A stretch of DNA of 64,000 nucleotides from Pseudidiomarina sp. CB1 (GTDB lineage Bacteria; Pseudomonadota; Gammaproteobacteria; Enterobacterales; Alteromonadaceae), in NCBI RefSeq assembly GCF_024752025.1, contig NZ_JANTPU010000002.1, forward strand, positions 62,001-126,000, in the 5' to 3' direction. The notes beneath the pieces were generated by a model. The model was not told where the DNA came from and made no database searches. It worked only from the letters and a program-made list of their open reading frames with translations. Both the position numbers and the translations under genes were made by a program. Of the stretch, positions 55,335-63,921 are shown piece after piece; the first letter of the stretch is position 1, and every line of letters begins with the position of its first letter.

Positions 55335-56187
55335 CGCTTTCCTCAAAAAATTCTTCGATGCTGGCGGTTAGTTCAGCACCGATCAAAACAATGGTCCAAG
55401 ACAAGAAGATCCACAGTAACAGAATTGGAATTGCAGCCAAAGCACCATAGATAGCTTGATAAGAAGGAAATGCGGTGACATACGAGGCAAATGCGCTCTT
55501 ACTGATTTCAAACAAAATAGCGGCAAGCAGCGCGCCCCAGAAGGCGTGACGGACTTTCACCACGCGGTTGGGTAGCATCACATACATTAGCAAGAAAGCG
55601 ATGACCGAGGTCACGATCGGCACTACGCCGAGCAAGGTTGTGCGAATACCCGATACGTAATCTTCAGCAAAGGTCGCTAGTGAAATCAGATAGGAGCTCA
55701 CCGCCATTCCGGACCCCATAAGTAATGGGCCGAGGGTCAAAATCATCCAGTAGACCGCCAAGGCCACCGCCAAACGACGGCGCTTGGTGTTGCGCCAGAT
55801 GCGATTCATGGTCGCATCGATCGTTGAGATCAGGTTCACTGCCACAACAATGACAAACACCACACCGATGGCAGTCATTTGCGAAACATTACCGACAAAC
55901 TCATTTAAATACCGCGAGATTTCTTCACCCGAGGTCGGCAACAGGTTCGCAAACAAGAATGCTTCGATTTCAGCGCGTAGGGCTTCGAACATCGGGAAGG
56001 CAGAGAAAATCGAGAAAATTACCACCAGCAACGGCACCAGTGCGAGCATGCTGACAAACGTCAAATGCCCAGCAATGATGGTGATCTTGTCATCCATACA
56101 ACGTCGCCCGAAATACTTTAGAAAGCTCAGCGCACAACTGAATTTAGCGCGCCAAGGTGACGTTGAGGAGCTGGTGTCGTTGCTCAT
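55294..56187 (-). CDS. yihY: YihY/BrkB (UPF0761) inner-membrane protein
   Basis: A 297-aa polytopic protein of the YihY/virulence-factor-BrkB family, with six predicted membrane segments. Motifs include AGHLTFVSMLALVPLLVVIFS (residues 37-57), the central TIDATMNRIWRNTKRR, and YQAIYGALAAIPILLLWIFLSW. Function is uncertain in most bacteria. It is first in yihY-dtd-yiiD. Confidence 0.9.
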   Translation of the reverse strand: MSNDTSSSTSPWRAKFSCALSFLKYFGRRCMDDKITIIAGHLTFVSMLALVPLLVVIFSIFSAFPMFEALRAEIEAFLFANLLPTSGEEISRYLNEFVGNVSQMTAIGVVFVIVVAVNLISTIDATMNRIWRNTKRRRLAVALAVYWMILTLGPLLMGSGMAVSSYLISLATFAEDYVSGIRTTLLGVVPIVTSVIAFLLMYVMLPNRVVKVRHAFWGALLAAILFEISKSAFASYVTAFPSYQAIYGALAAIPILLLWIFLSWTIVLIGAELTASIEEFFEESDESTTAESHAGES

Positions 56188-56305
56188 AACCTTCCTTCTT
56201 GAGGATTCTATTGGGCCACTATAATCCCAAACCGCTGCGCTTGCGTAAAGTTTAAGACGAAAAGCGTTGATTGCTGCTCGATGGTCTGGGAGGGTAGAAA
56301 AGCAT

Positions 56306-57007
56306 ATGAGGCATGTTTTGGTGATTGGAGCTGGTGGCGGACTAGGAAAAGCGCTGGTTGCGCATTACCTGAATGAAGGGGCGTTAGTGACGGCTTGGAG
56401 TCGGCGTGAACGGCCTTTTATGCATGAAAACCTGCGGTGGCGGACGCTTACTGACTACAGCCCTGAGCAGCTGCAAGCCGAGATTGAGCAGCTACAGGAG
56501 CTAGATGGTGTGATCAGCACTTTGGGGATGTTGCACAATAACGACTTTATGCCCGAGAAACATTTGGGGGCGGTGAGTGCGGCACAGCTGCGGCACTCGT
56601 TCGAGGTCAACGCGATTTTGCCAATCCTACTACTTGAGCAATTGCTGCCGAAACTGCCACGCAAGCAACCGGCTTTTTGGGTGCAATTAAGCGCCAAAGT
56701 CGGGAGCATTACGGACAACTACTTAGGAGGTTGGTACAGCTATCGCGCCAGCAAGGCGGCGTTGAATATGCTGTTGAAGACTGCATCGATTGAACTCGGG
56801 CGCAGCCACAAACAGCTGGTCATTGCCGCCGTACACCCGGGAACAACGGATACTGAGCTCTCTGCGCCCTTTCAAGAACGCCTGCCAGCCGACAAGCTGT
56901 ACACGCCGGAACAGTCGGCTGCTCGCATTGCGCAAGTGATTGAAAATTTGACTACGGAGCATAGCGGCAAGCTGCTACACTGGGATGGAACTGAATTACC
57001 TTATTAA
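56306..57007 (+). CDS. Short-chain dehydrogenase (C-factor-like SDR)
   Basis: A 233-aa NAD(P)-dependent oxidoreductase of the short SDR type. Cofactor loop VIGAGGGLGKALV (residues 6-18), STLGML, the catalytic serine in WVQLSAKVGS, and YSYRASKAALNM with the YxxxK pair are present. The substrate is unknown. ATG 56306 starts the Rossmann strand; an upstream TTG at 56267 only adds unstructured residues. First gene of a run with a 14-bp gap to the DUF2959 gene. Confidence 0.85.
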   Translation: MRHVLVIGAGGGLGKALVAHYLNEGALVTAWSRRERPFMHENLRWRTLTDYSPEQLQAEIEQLQELDGVISTLGMLHNNDFMPEKHLGAVSAAQLRHSFEVNAILPILLLEQLLPKLPRKQPAFWVQLSAKVGSITDNYLGGWYSYRASKAALNMLLKTASIELGRSHKQLVIAAVHPGTTDTELSAPFQERLPADKLYTPEQSAARIAQVIENLTTEHSGKLLHWDGTELPY

Positions 57008-57021
57008 CAGGAGATACGGCG

Positions 57022-57663
57022 ATGCGTTGGTTAACAATCGCGACGGCTGTTATTTTTTTAGCCGGCTGTCAAAGCGCCTATTATGGCGCCATGGAGAAGG
57101 TGGGAATTCATAAACGCGATATTCTGGTCGATCGCGTGGACGACGCACGTGATGCTCAAGCGGATGCACAAGAAGAGTTTAAATCTGCACTTGAGCGCCT
57201 TGATGAAATGCTGCAAATTGACGGTGGCGAGCTTGAGGCAGAGTACCAAGCGTTAAATGACGATTACGAAGCAAGCGTGGCTGCTGCGGAGCGTGTGTAT
57301 GACCGCATTGAAGCCATTGATGACGTCGCGCAAGATCTCTTTGATGAATGGCGTGATGAGCTTGAAGAATACCGTAATGAGAGCTTACGCCGACAGAGTG
57401 AACGTTCACTCAGGGATACCGAGCGACGTTACAGTGCCTTATTACAAAGCATGGAGCGGGCTGCCGCAACCATGGATCCAGTGCTCGAAAAGTTACAGGA
57501 CAATGTGTTGTACTTGAAGCACAACCTCAATGCCGCAGCGGTTGATGCAATTCGCGGCGAATACCGCAGCTTACAGGCTGATGTTGCTGCCTTGATCAAA
57601 GAAATGGAAGCCGCAATTGCCGAATCGGATGCCTTTATTCAAGCAATGCAGGAGGGACAATAA
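57022..57663 (+). CDS. DUF2959 coiled-coil lipoprotein
   Basis: A 213-aa predicted lipoprotein. Signal peptide ends in lipobox LAGC; the mature chain (QSAYYGAMEKVGIHKRDILVDRV) is the DUF2959 hallmark, and the rest is highly charged helix with heptad character (for example DARDAQADAQEEFKSALERL). No function is established. AGGAG precedes the ATG at good spacing. The stop TAA shares a base with the next ATG. Confidence 0.86.
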   Translation: MRWLTIATAVIFLAGCQSAYYGAMEKVGIHKRDILVDRVDDARDAQADAQEEFKSALERLDEMLQIDGGELEAEYQALNDDYEASVAAAERVYDRIEAIDDVAQDLFDEWRDELEEYRNESLRRQSERSLRDTERRYSALLQSMERAAATMDPVLEKLQDNVLYLKHNLNAAAVDAIRGEYRSLQADVAALIKEMEAAIAESDAFIQAMQEGQ

Positions 57664-58175
57664 TGAGTTTATTAATTATCGCAGGAAGCAGCCGTCAGGC
57701 CTCACTTAATCGTCGCTTACAAGAGCGTTTGGCTGAAGTTGCCGAGCTCAATGGTGAGCAGTGCTATGTGTATCCGCCGGCAGAGCTTGATGCGCCCTTA
57801 TACCAAGGTGACTATGAAGAAGAGCATGGGGTGCCGAGTAACATTCAGAAACTTGCTACGGCGATTACCGAAGCCAGCAAAATCGTGGTGGTGACGCCTG
57901 AGTATAACGCCTCGATTCCGCCGTTATTAAAGAACGCTATTGATTGGAGTTCGCGGTTAGAGACGAACCCTTGGAAAGGTAAAACGGTACTGCTCGCCGG
58001 CGCTTCGCCCGGCCAATTTGGTGCAGTGCGGTCAATGACCGATTTGCGCGGTGTACTTGCCAACTTAGGGGCTTGGATTGCGCCGTCGGTGGCAAGTATT
58101 GCGAAAGCAGATGCGGGTAAAATCGCTGAGCTTGATGCCGAGTTTCTCGGTAACTTTTTGCAGCAAGGGGACTAA
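57663..58175 (+). CDS. NADPH-dependent FMN reductase
   Basis: A 170-aa flavodoxin-fold reductase. LLIIAGSSRQASLNRRLQE (residues 3-21) binds the FMN phosphate, and VVTPEYNASIPPLLKNAIDW is the family signature. Relatives reduce quinones, azo dyes or chromate; the natural substrate here is unknown. The start overlaps the DUF2959 stop by one base, with GGAGGG upstream, so translation is coupled. Confidence 0.88.
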   Translation: MSLLIIAGSSRQASLNRRLQERLAEVAELNGEQCYVYPPAELDAPLYQGDYEEEHGVPSNIQKLATAITEASKIVVVTPEYNASIPPLLKNAIDWSSRLETNPWKGKTVLLAGASPGQFGAVRSMTDLRGVLANLGAWIAPSVASIAKADAGKIAELDAEFLGNFLQQGD

Positions 58176-58181
58176 CTTAAG

Positions 58182-58679
58182 GTGGACTGGCAACAGCTAT
58201 TCGTCATCGAGCCGTTCACTTGGCCAGCCATTGGTGCTGCGTTGTTGTGCGGCACCTTAGTGGGCTTTGAACGGCAAATGCGCGGCAAGCCCGTTGGTAT
58301 TCGTACCTCGTCGCTGATCACGCTCGGCACCTATTTGTTTATTGTGGGTGCTAGCTCGGTGATGACGGAAGCCACTGATCCGTCGCGAATTATTGGCCAA
58401 GTAATTACCGGTATAGGCTTTCTGGGTGCAGGTGTGATGTTGGCGCGCGATGGTGTTGTGGTTGGGGTGACCTCAGCAGCGACGATTTGGGCGTTGGCAT
58501 CCATTGGTGTCGCGATTGGCCTTGGCCATTTGGAAACCGCCATAAAGTTATCGTTTGTGGTGGTCGGCGTTTTGTTTGGAGTGGATCTCATGGAAGACTA
58601 TTTTCAGTCGTTGACGCGTGGCGTACACAAAAAATACAAAGGTTGGAAAACCAGCTTTCGGCGCGACAAGCAGGGCTAA
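58182..58679 (+). CDS. MgtC/SapB family membrane protein
   Basis: A 165-aa membrane protein carrying the MgtC/SapB N-terminal domain: LVGFERQMRGKPVGIRTSSL, then IIGQVITGIGFLGAGVML and GVTSAATIWALASIGVAIGLG. The C-terminal ACT-like domain of Salmonella MgtC is absent, and only a basic tail (RGVHKKYKGWKTSFRRDK) remains, so it is of the short SapB type. The start is GTG. It ends a four-gene run and overlaps the convergent tetR gene by 4 bp. Confidence 0.87.
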   Translation: MDWQQLFVIEPFTWPAIGAALLCGTLVGFERQMRGKPVGIRTSSLITLGTYLFIVGASSVMTEATDPSRIIGQVITGIGFLGAGVMLARDGVVVGVTSAATIWALASIGVAIGLGHLETAIKLSFVVVGVLFGVDLMEDYFQSLTRGVHKKYKGWKTSFRRDKQG

Positions 58680-59296
58680 CCGCCCTGCTGTAGACCATGT
58701 AGATAGGTATCAAGCGTATGTTTCGCAGTTTCACTCAAGTCAAAATACTCGGTGTCGAGTAGCCAGTTGTAAAACAAGCCATCAATAAGACCAAACATCC
58801 CAATAACGACAGTGCGAGCATCAAGACCAGCACTGACAGTGTTCTGTTGTTGGGCAAGTTCGACCAGCTTTACACATTCCTCGATACATTCGTTGCGGCC
58901 ACTCAAATGACGCAGGTGGATTGGTAACGTGTCTTCGACGTACTCACACTTGTGACAAAGAATATTAACCAACGCTTGCATGTGCTCGTCGTGTTGTACT
59001 TGGTGCACGATATGTAAGCAACGTTCACGCAGTTGTCGCAGCGGTTCATCGGGCAATTGGGCACGTAATTCGTCACGCATTTCATCGACCGGTAAACTAA
59101 CTCGTTCCATAAGTGCGTAGATAAGATCAAGTTTGTTTTCGAAATGATGGTAGATAGCACCACGGGTTACCCCCGCAGCTTCTGCGACTTGCATCATCGA
59201 TGTGTTGGAAACCCCGCGCTCGCTGAACAAGCGCTCAGCTGCATCAAGCAATTCATGCTTGGTCGTTAGGGCATCAGCTTTGGTACGTCGAACCAC
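58676..59296 (-). CDS. AcrR/TtgR-like TetR-family repressor
   Basis: A 206-aa repressor. The N-terminal HTH (KHELLDAAERLFSERGVS, then MMQVAEAAGVTRGAIYHHFENK) and the C-terminal ligand domain (ERCLHIVHQVQHDEHMQAL, CHKCEYVEDTLP) look like AcrR, TtgR or MtrR, which sense drugs and control RND efflux pumps. No pump gene is adjacent; the divergent neighbour is DUF3081. An AcrR-type operator precedes it. Confidence 0.85.
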   Translation of the reverse strand: MVRRTKADALTTKHELLDAAERLFSERGVSNTSMMQVAEAAGVTRGAIYHHFENKLDLIYALMERVSLPVDEMRDELRAQLPDEPLRQLRERCLHIVHQVQHDEHMQALVNILCHKCEYVEDTLPIHLRHLSGRNECIEECVKLVELAQQQNTVSAGLDARTVVIGMFGLIDGLFYNWLLDTEYFDLSETAKHTLDTYLHGLQQGG

Positions 59297-59342
59297 AATT
59301 CACCTCAAGTTAGACAACTGGCAAAGATTATACCGTAGTTTA

Positions 59343-59366
59343 ATCAAACATTCATGTATGTATGTA
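59343..59366. promoter_or_regulatory. AcrR/TtgR-type operator
   Basis: On the minus strand the segment reads TACATACATACATGAATG followed by TTTGAT, close to the AcrR-type operator TACATACATTTATGAATG... of enterobacteria. It lies 46 bp before the TetR-family gene and about 70 bp before the divergent DUF3081 gene, so either or both could be repressed. Confidence 0.6.
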
Positions 59367-59436
59367 AAAGTCGGGTTGTAAATGGCGGGAAAAGGCCGCA
59401 TTTTGTAGATATACTCAAGAAAAAAGGAGCGCAACC

Positions 59437-59733
59437 ATGAAAAACGAAGTTGATCAAAGATTAGTGCTCGATGCGTATGAGAAGATTCATGAGCATGGTA
59501 AAGCGGAACAAGGTAAGCACACGCTCGAAGGCATCACTGCGTATACCGATCACGATGGCTATACGGTGTTTCTTGAGGGGCACAATGTGCAAATGCGCCT
59601 AGAGTTCCATAATAAATATCACTTTGACTACAACAACGAGCGCGATTTCGACATGTTTATGCGCAAGCTCGAGCAAATTAGTCGTGATTATCACAAGCCA
59701 GGGCGTGAAGACCCTGAAGAAACGCATCGTTAA
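59437..59733 (+). CDS. DUF3081 protein
   Basis: A 98-aa soluble protein of the DUF3081 family, found in Alteromonadales and Vibrionales relatives. Recognised by the opening VDQRLVLDAYEKIHEHGK, HDGYTVFLEGHNVQM and FHNKYHFDYNNERDFD. Function unknown. AAGGAG precedes the ATG. It is 11 bp before the hemolysin III gene, so the two are probably co-transcribed. Confidence 0.85.
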   Translation: MKNEVDQRLVLDAYEKIHEHGKAEQGKHTLEGITAYTDHDGYTVFLEGHNVQMRLEFHNKYHFDYNNERDFDMFMRKLEQISRDYHKPGREDPEETHR

Positions 59734-59744
59734 GAGGTTCCGCG

Positions 59745-60401
59745 TTGTCCAAGTCAAAAGCTTATAGTATCGCTGAAGAAGTCGCTCACGCCGTCACGCA
59801 TGGCATTGGTGCAGTTGCCAGTATCGTCGGTTTAGTGGTGATGTTGGTATGGTCCGTCGCCTATGGTGACGCATGGCACATTGTCAGTGCCAGCGTTTAT
59901 GGCGCTAGCCTTATTATTTTGTACTTGGCGTCGACCTTTTACCATGCCTTTCCGTGGCCGCGGGTCAAAAGCTTCTTTCAGCAAATGGATCATGCTGCGA
60001 TTTACTTACTCATTGCCGGAACCTATACACCCTTTGCGTTAGTTAACCTGCGTGGTCCGTGGGGCTGGGCTTTGCTCGGTATTGTCTGGAGTATTGCCAT
60101 TATCGGTGTGATTCTCGAGTTAGCCCTAGAGAATCGTAAGAAGTGGTTGTCGCTGAGCCTATACCTCGGTCTCGGCTGGATGGCGGTTATCGCTATTAAA
60201 CCCATGCTCACTCATGTCGACACTGGTGGCCTCATGTTGTTGTTGGCTGGAGGCCTCGCCTATAGTTTTGGCGTCATCTTTTATGTCTGGAAATCGTTGA
60301 AGTTCCACCATGCCATTTGGCATATGTTTGTTCTGGCCGGAAGCGTGCTGCATTTCTTTTCCATATTCTATTACGTGCTACCGCACCCTGAAGTTATTTA
60401 A
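59745..60401 (+). CDS. Hemolysin III / YqfA (TrhA) family membrane protein
   Basis: A 218-aa seven-helix membrane protein of the HlyIII/PAQR family. Metal-site motifs are conserved: EEVAHAVTHGIGA near the N-terminus, YLASTFYHAF, MDHAAIYLLIAGTYTPFALV, and the late HHAIWHMFVLAGSVLHFFSI. In E. coli TrhA influences membrane properties; true hemolysis is doubtful. The start is TTG with AAGAGG upstream. 2 bp before the diguanylate cyclase gene. Confidence 0.88.
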   Translation: MSKSKAYSIAEEVAHAVTHGIGAVASIVGLVVMLVWSVAYGDAWHIVSASVYGASLIILYLASTFYHAFPWPRVKSFFQQMDHAAIYLLIAGTYTPFALVNLRGPWGWALLGIVWSIAIIGVILELALENRKKWLSLSLYLGLGWMAVIAIKPMLTHVDTGGLMLLLAGGLAYSFGVIFYVWKSLKFHHAIWHMFVLAGSVLHFFSIFYYVLPHPEVI

Positions 60402-60403
60402 TT

Positions 60404-61945
60404 ATGCTCGTACCGGTTAACCTGAAGCTACGTTGGTTCGCAATTTACGCGGGCTTTGGTTTGCTGTTGTCGGTCGTGATCACTGCCATACTTACCCAAG
60501 CTGCAACGCGGCAAATTCAACAGCAAGTCGGCGTTAGTCTTGCCAATGTTGCTGAACAAGTCGCACACCAGTTAGAGAGCGGCATGGTTGAGCGTTTACG
60601 TGATTTACAAACGGCTGCGGAACTGATGCCAACACCGGACAGCGATGCCACAGTAGTCAGGCTCGAACGACTGGTGGCGGCGCTCTATCGCAGCTACAGT
60701 GATTATGCGTGGATTGGCATTACTGACCTATCAGGAACAGTACTCATTAGCTCAGAGAATATTCTCGAAGGCGCTGATGTGAGCGCGCGGCCATGGTTTC
60801 AAGGCGCATTGCAGCAACCCTATTTTATTGGTGATGTGCACGGTGCTCTGTTATTAGAGAAAATTCTGAACCCTGATGGCGATGAACCCCTTCGTTTTGT
60901 CGATATCTCGTTGCCGCTCAAAGATGCTGAGGGCACTATTTGGGGCGTATTTGGCAGTCATTTGAATTGGCAATGGGCGGAAGGTGTCGAGCAAAATGCG
61001 CTGCGTTATCTAGAATCGTTACCCGGTACCGATCTTCTCTTGGTGAGTTCTGAAAACCAAATCATTCTTGGCCCTGACTCCCTCAAAGAGCAAGCATTGC
61101 AGACGCCTGTGGCGACCGAGGTGCGTGAGAAAGGTTGGGGTCTTCAGGAATGGCGTGACGGCGGTGAGTACCTAATCGGGTATGCACAAGTACGTAGTAG
61201 TGCGAATTATCAAGGGCCGCAATGGCAAGTCATCGTTCGCGAACCTATCGATTTAGCTCTGCAGCCGATTACTGAATTGCGCTGGCAAGCTGCTTGGATC
61301 GGTCTTGCGGTGGCGTTGACTTTTGCTGGGATTGGTTGGATTAGTGCGGGACGTATTGCGCGGCCATTTGCGAACCTTAGCAGTAAACTCGAACGCGAAG
61401 TTCGCGAGCGCACTGACGAATTACGTGCCTCGAATGAAAAGTTGCGGCAGCTCGCGACCACCGATAGTTTAACCGGCTTACTGAATCGGCGTGCGCTCTT
61501 TGAGCGCGCTGAACAATTACAGCAACAAGCGTTGCGGCATGGTCAGCCATTGGCGGTGGTAATGCTCGATCTCGACCATTTTAAGCACGTGAACGATCGC
61601 TATGGTCATGCCGCAGGAGACGATGTGTTAGTCGCATTCGCAAATGATCTACGTGCGCAACTCCGAGAAGTTGATTTAGGGGCGCGCACCGGCGGTGAAG
61701 AGTTCACTTTGGTGCTCGACGGGAGTACCGCAGAGCAGGCCAAACAAGTTGTTGAACGGTTATCGGCAACCTTTAAGGCGCGCAGCTTTACCAGTGGGGA
61801 TGACGAGTTTCAGGTCACCCTCAGTGCTGGGGTAGTGGCGTGGGAGCTGAATCAAAATTTTGATAAAGCCGTCGATCAAGCTGACAAACTACTTTATCAA
61901 GCCAAAGAAAAAGGCCGTGACTGTGTGGTCGCGGCCTCTGATTAA
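60404..61945 (+). CDS. Cache-domain diguanylate cyclase (GGDEF)
   Basis: Inner-membrane sensor that makes c-di-GMP (513 aa). It has an N-terminal membrane helix (about 12-32), a periplasmic Cache domain (about 35-290, with YAWIGITDLSGTVLISS and ARPWFQGALQQPYFIGD), a second helix (about 297-317), a short coiled coil (REVRERTDELRASNEKLRQL), and a GGDEF domain. The active site reads GGEEF at 430-434, so it should be active. An inhibitory I-site RxxD (REVD, 421-424) lies five residues before it, predicting product inhibition. The ligand is unknown. Confidence 0.92.
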   Translation: MLVPVNLKLRWFAIYAGFGLLLSVVITAILTQAATRQIQQQVGVSLANVAEQVAHQLESGMVERLRDLQTAAELMPTPDSDATVVRLERLVAALYRSYSDYAWIGITDLSGTVLISSENILEGADVSARPWFQGALQQPYFIGDVHGALLLEKILNPDGDEPLRFVDISLPLKDAEGTIWGVFGSHLNWQWAEGVEQNALRYLESLPGTDLLLVSSENQIILGPDSLKEQALQTPVATEVREKGWGLQEWRDGGEYLIGYAQVRSSANYQGPQWQVIVREPIDLALQPITELRWQAAWIGLAVALTFAGIGWISAGRIARPFANLSSKLEREVRERTDELRASNEKLRQLATTDSLTGLLNRRALFERAEQLQQQALRHGQPLAVVMLDLDHFKHVNDRYGHAAGDDVLVAFANDLRAQLREVDLGARTGGEEFTLVLDGSTAEQAKQVVERLSATFKARSFTSGDDEFQVTLSAGVVAWELNQNFDKAVDQADKLLYQAKEKGRDCVVAASD

Positions 61946-61966
61946 TTCCGTATCGAGCTTGGCGGT

Positions 61967-63805
61967 TTAACCGTCTTTGCTACGACTTGCGCGCTTACGT
62001 TCGGTTTCAGTTAACAAACGCTTACGGATACGAATCGACTTAGGTGTGATTTCCACTAACTCATCATCGTCGATAAACTCAAGCGCTTGCTCAAGCGTTA
62101 AGCGAATCGGTGGTGACAAGGTCAACGCATCGTCGGTACCTGACGCACGGACGTTGGTCAGCTGCTTGCCTTTCAAACAGTTGACGGTAAGGTCGTTACC
62201 ACGGTTATGCACACCAATAACTTGGCCCTCGTAGACCTCGTCACCGTGTGACGCCATCAACTTGCCGCGTTCTTGTAAGTTAAACAAAGCATACGTCAGC
62301 GCTTTACCGGTCGCATTCGAGATCAGTACACCATTCATACGTTGACCGATCTTACCGCCTTTGTGCGGGCCGTAATGGTCAAAGGTTTTGTACATCAAGC
62401 CTGAGCCTGAGGTCAGTGTCATGAACTCGGTTTGGAAACCAATCAAGCCACGGCTAGGAACCATAAAGTCAATACGCACACGGCCTTTACCGTCAGGGGT
62501 CATGTTGGTCATCTCAGCTTTACGCAAGCCGAGTTTTTCCATGACCGGACCTTGATGTTCTTCTTGAATATCGACGGTTAAGTTTTCGAACGGTTCTTCT
62601 TTCACGCCATTCACTTCGCGAATGATAACTTCAGGACGCGAAACCGCTAACTCGAAGCCTTCACGACGCATATTTTCGATCAAGACGCCCAAGTGCAATT
62701 CACCACGGCCTGATACACGGAAGCGGTCAGGGTTGTCGGTTTCTTCAACGCGCAAAGCAACGTTATGCTTCAACTCTTGCTGCAAACGTTCAAGAATTTG
62801 ACGCGAGGTGACGAATTTACCTTCTTTACCCGCGAAAGGTGAGGTGTTGACCTGGAAAGTCATAGTTACTGTAGGCTCATCAACGCTCAGTGCTGGCAAT
62901 GCTTCCGCGTTACCCGCAGCGCAAATGGTGTCAGAAATCTTCAGTTCACCTAAACCAGTAAAGGCAACGATGTCGCCAGCGCTGGCTTTGTCAGTCTCGA
63001 TTCGGTCAAGACCTAAATAACCGAAGATCTGGCCAACTTTACCGTTACGCTGTGAACCATCAGCACCGATAATGGTGACTTGTTGATTGATTTTCAGCGT
63101 GCCACGCTTGATACGGCCGATACCGATAATACCTAAGTAGCTTGAGTAGTCGAGCTGCGATACCTGCATTTGCAATGGACCGTCACGGTCTGCGTCAGGC
63201 GCAGAAACACGCTCAAGAATCGTCTCGAACAACGGCGTCATGTCTTCGCTTGGTGAATCTGGGTCAAGGGTCGCAAAACCGTTTAGCGCTGAAGCATAAA
63301 CGATTGGGAAGTCCAACTGCTCGTCCGTTGCGCCAAGGTTATCGAACAAGTCAAAAACTTGATCTACGACCCAGTCAGGGCGTGCGCCAGGACGGTCAAT
63401 TTTGTTTACCACGACAATCGGCTTCAAGCCGTGATTAAAAGCTTTTTGGGTCACAAAGCGTGTTTGCGGCATAGGACCGTCAACAGCGTCAACCAACAGC
63501 AAGACCGAGTCCGCCATTGATAATACGCGTTCTACTTCGCCGCCGAAGTCAGCGTGTCCTGGAGTATCAAGAATGTTGATACGATAATCTTTGTAGTTGA
63601 TGGCGGTGTTTTTCGCCAAAATGGTAATGCCACGCTCTTTTTCAAGATCGTTGCTATCCATAATACGCTCTTCTGCGCCACCACGGCTTTCGAGTGTGCC
63701 AGACTGCTGTAACAGCTTGTCGACAAGAGTCGTTTTGCCATGGTCTACGTGCGCAATAATGGCAATATTGCGTAATTTGGAAAGTTCGGTTGCTTGAATA
63801 GTCAT
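61967..63805 (-). CDS. typA: Ribosome-associated GTPase TypA/BipA
   Basis: Translational GTPase involved in stress and cold adaptation and 50S assembly (612 aa). G1 [16 protein letters not shown]2 in [16 protein letters not shown]3 [17 protein letters not shown]4 [12 protein letters not shown], and a TypA-specific C-terminal domain ([21 protein letters not shown]) are present. It has its own upstream region (63806-63921), in which ATAATAC resembles a -10. Convergent with the diguanylate cyclase gene. Confidence 0.96.
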   Translation of the reverse strand: MTIQATELSKLRNIAIIAHVDHGKTTLVDKLLQQSGTLESRGGAEERIMDSNDLEKERGITILAKNTAINYKDYRINILDTPGHADFGGEVERVLSMADSVLLLVDAVDGPMPQTRFVTQKAFNHGLKPIVVVNKIDRPGARPDWVVDQVFDLFDNLGATDEQLDFPIVYASALNGFATLDPDSPSEDMTPLFETILERVSAPDADRDGPLQMQVSQLDYSSYLGIIGIGRIKRGTLKINQQVTIIGADGSQRNGKVGQIFGYLGLDRIETDKASAGDIVAFTGLGELKISDTICAAGNAEALPALSVDEPTVTMTFQVNTSPFAGKEGKFVTSRQILERLQQELKHNVALRVEETDNPDRFRVSGRGELHLGVLIENMRREGFELAVSRPEVIIREVNGVKEEPFENLTVDIQEEHQGPVMEKLGLRKAEMTNMTPDGKGRVRIDFMVPSRGLIGFQTEFMTLTSGSGLMYKTFDHYGPHKGGKIGQRMNGVLISNATGKALTYALFNLQERGKLMASHGDEVYEGQVIGVHNRGNDLTVNCLKGKQLTNVRASGTDDALTLSPPIRLTLEQALEFIDDDELVEITPKSIRIRKRLLTETERKRASRSKDG

Positions 63806-63921
63806 TAATAAAGCCTGTAAAAACGCGAGATGAAACTTTTGAGAAGTGATCGCCGCGGACGGTTTCCCGCCATTGGTTAAAATAGCGGCGTATTATACGC
63901 AGTCACCCTAGCAGACGCCAG

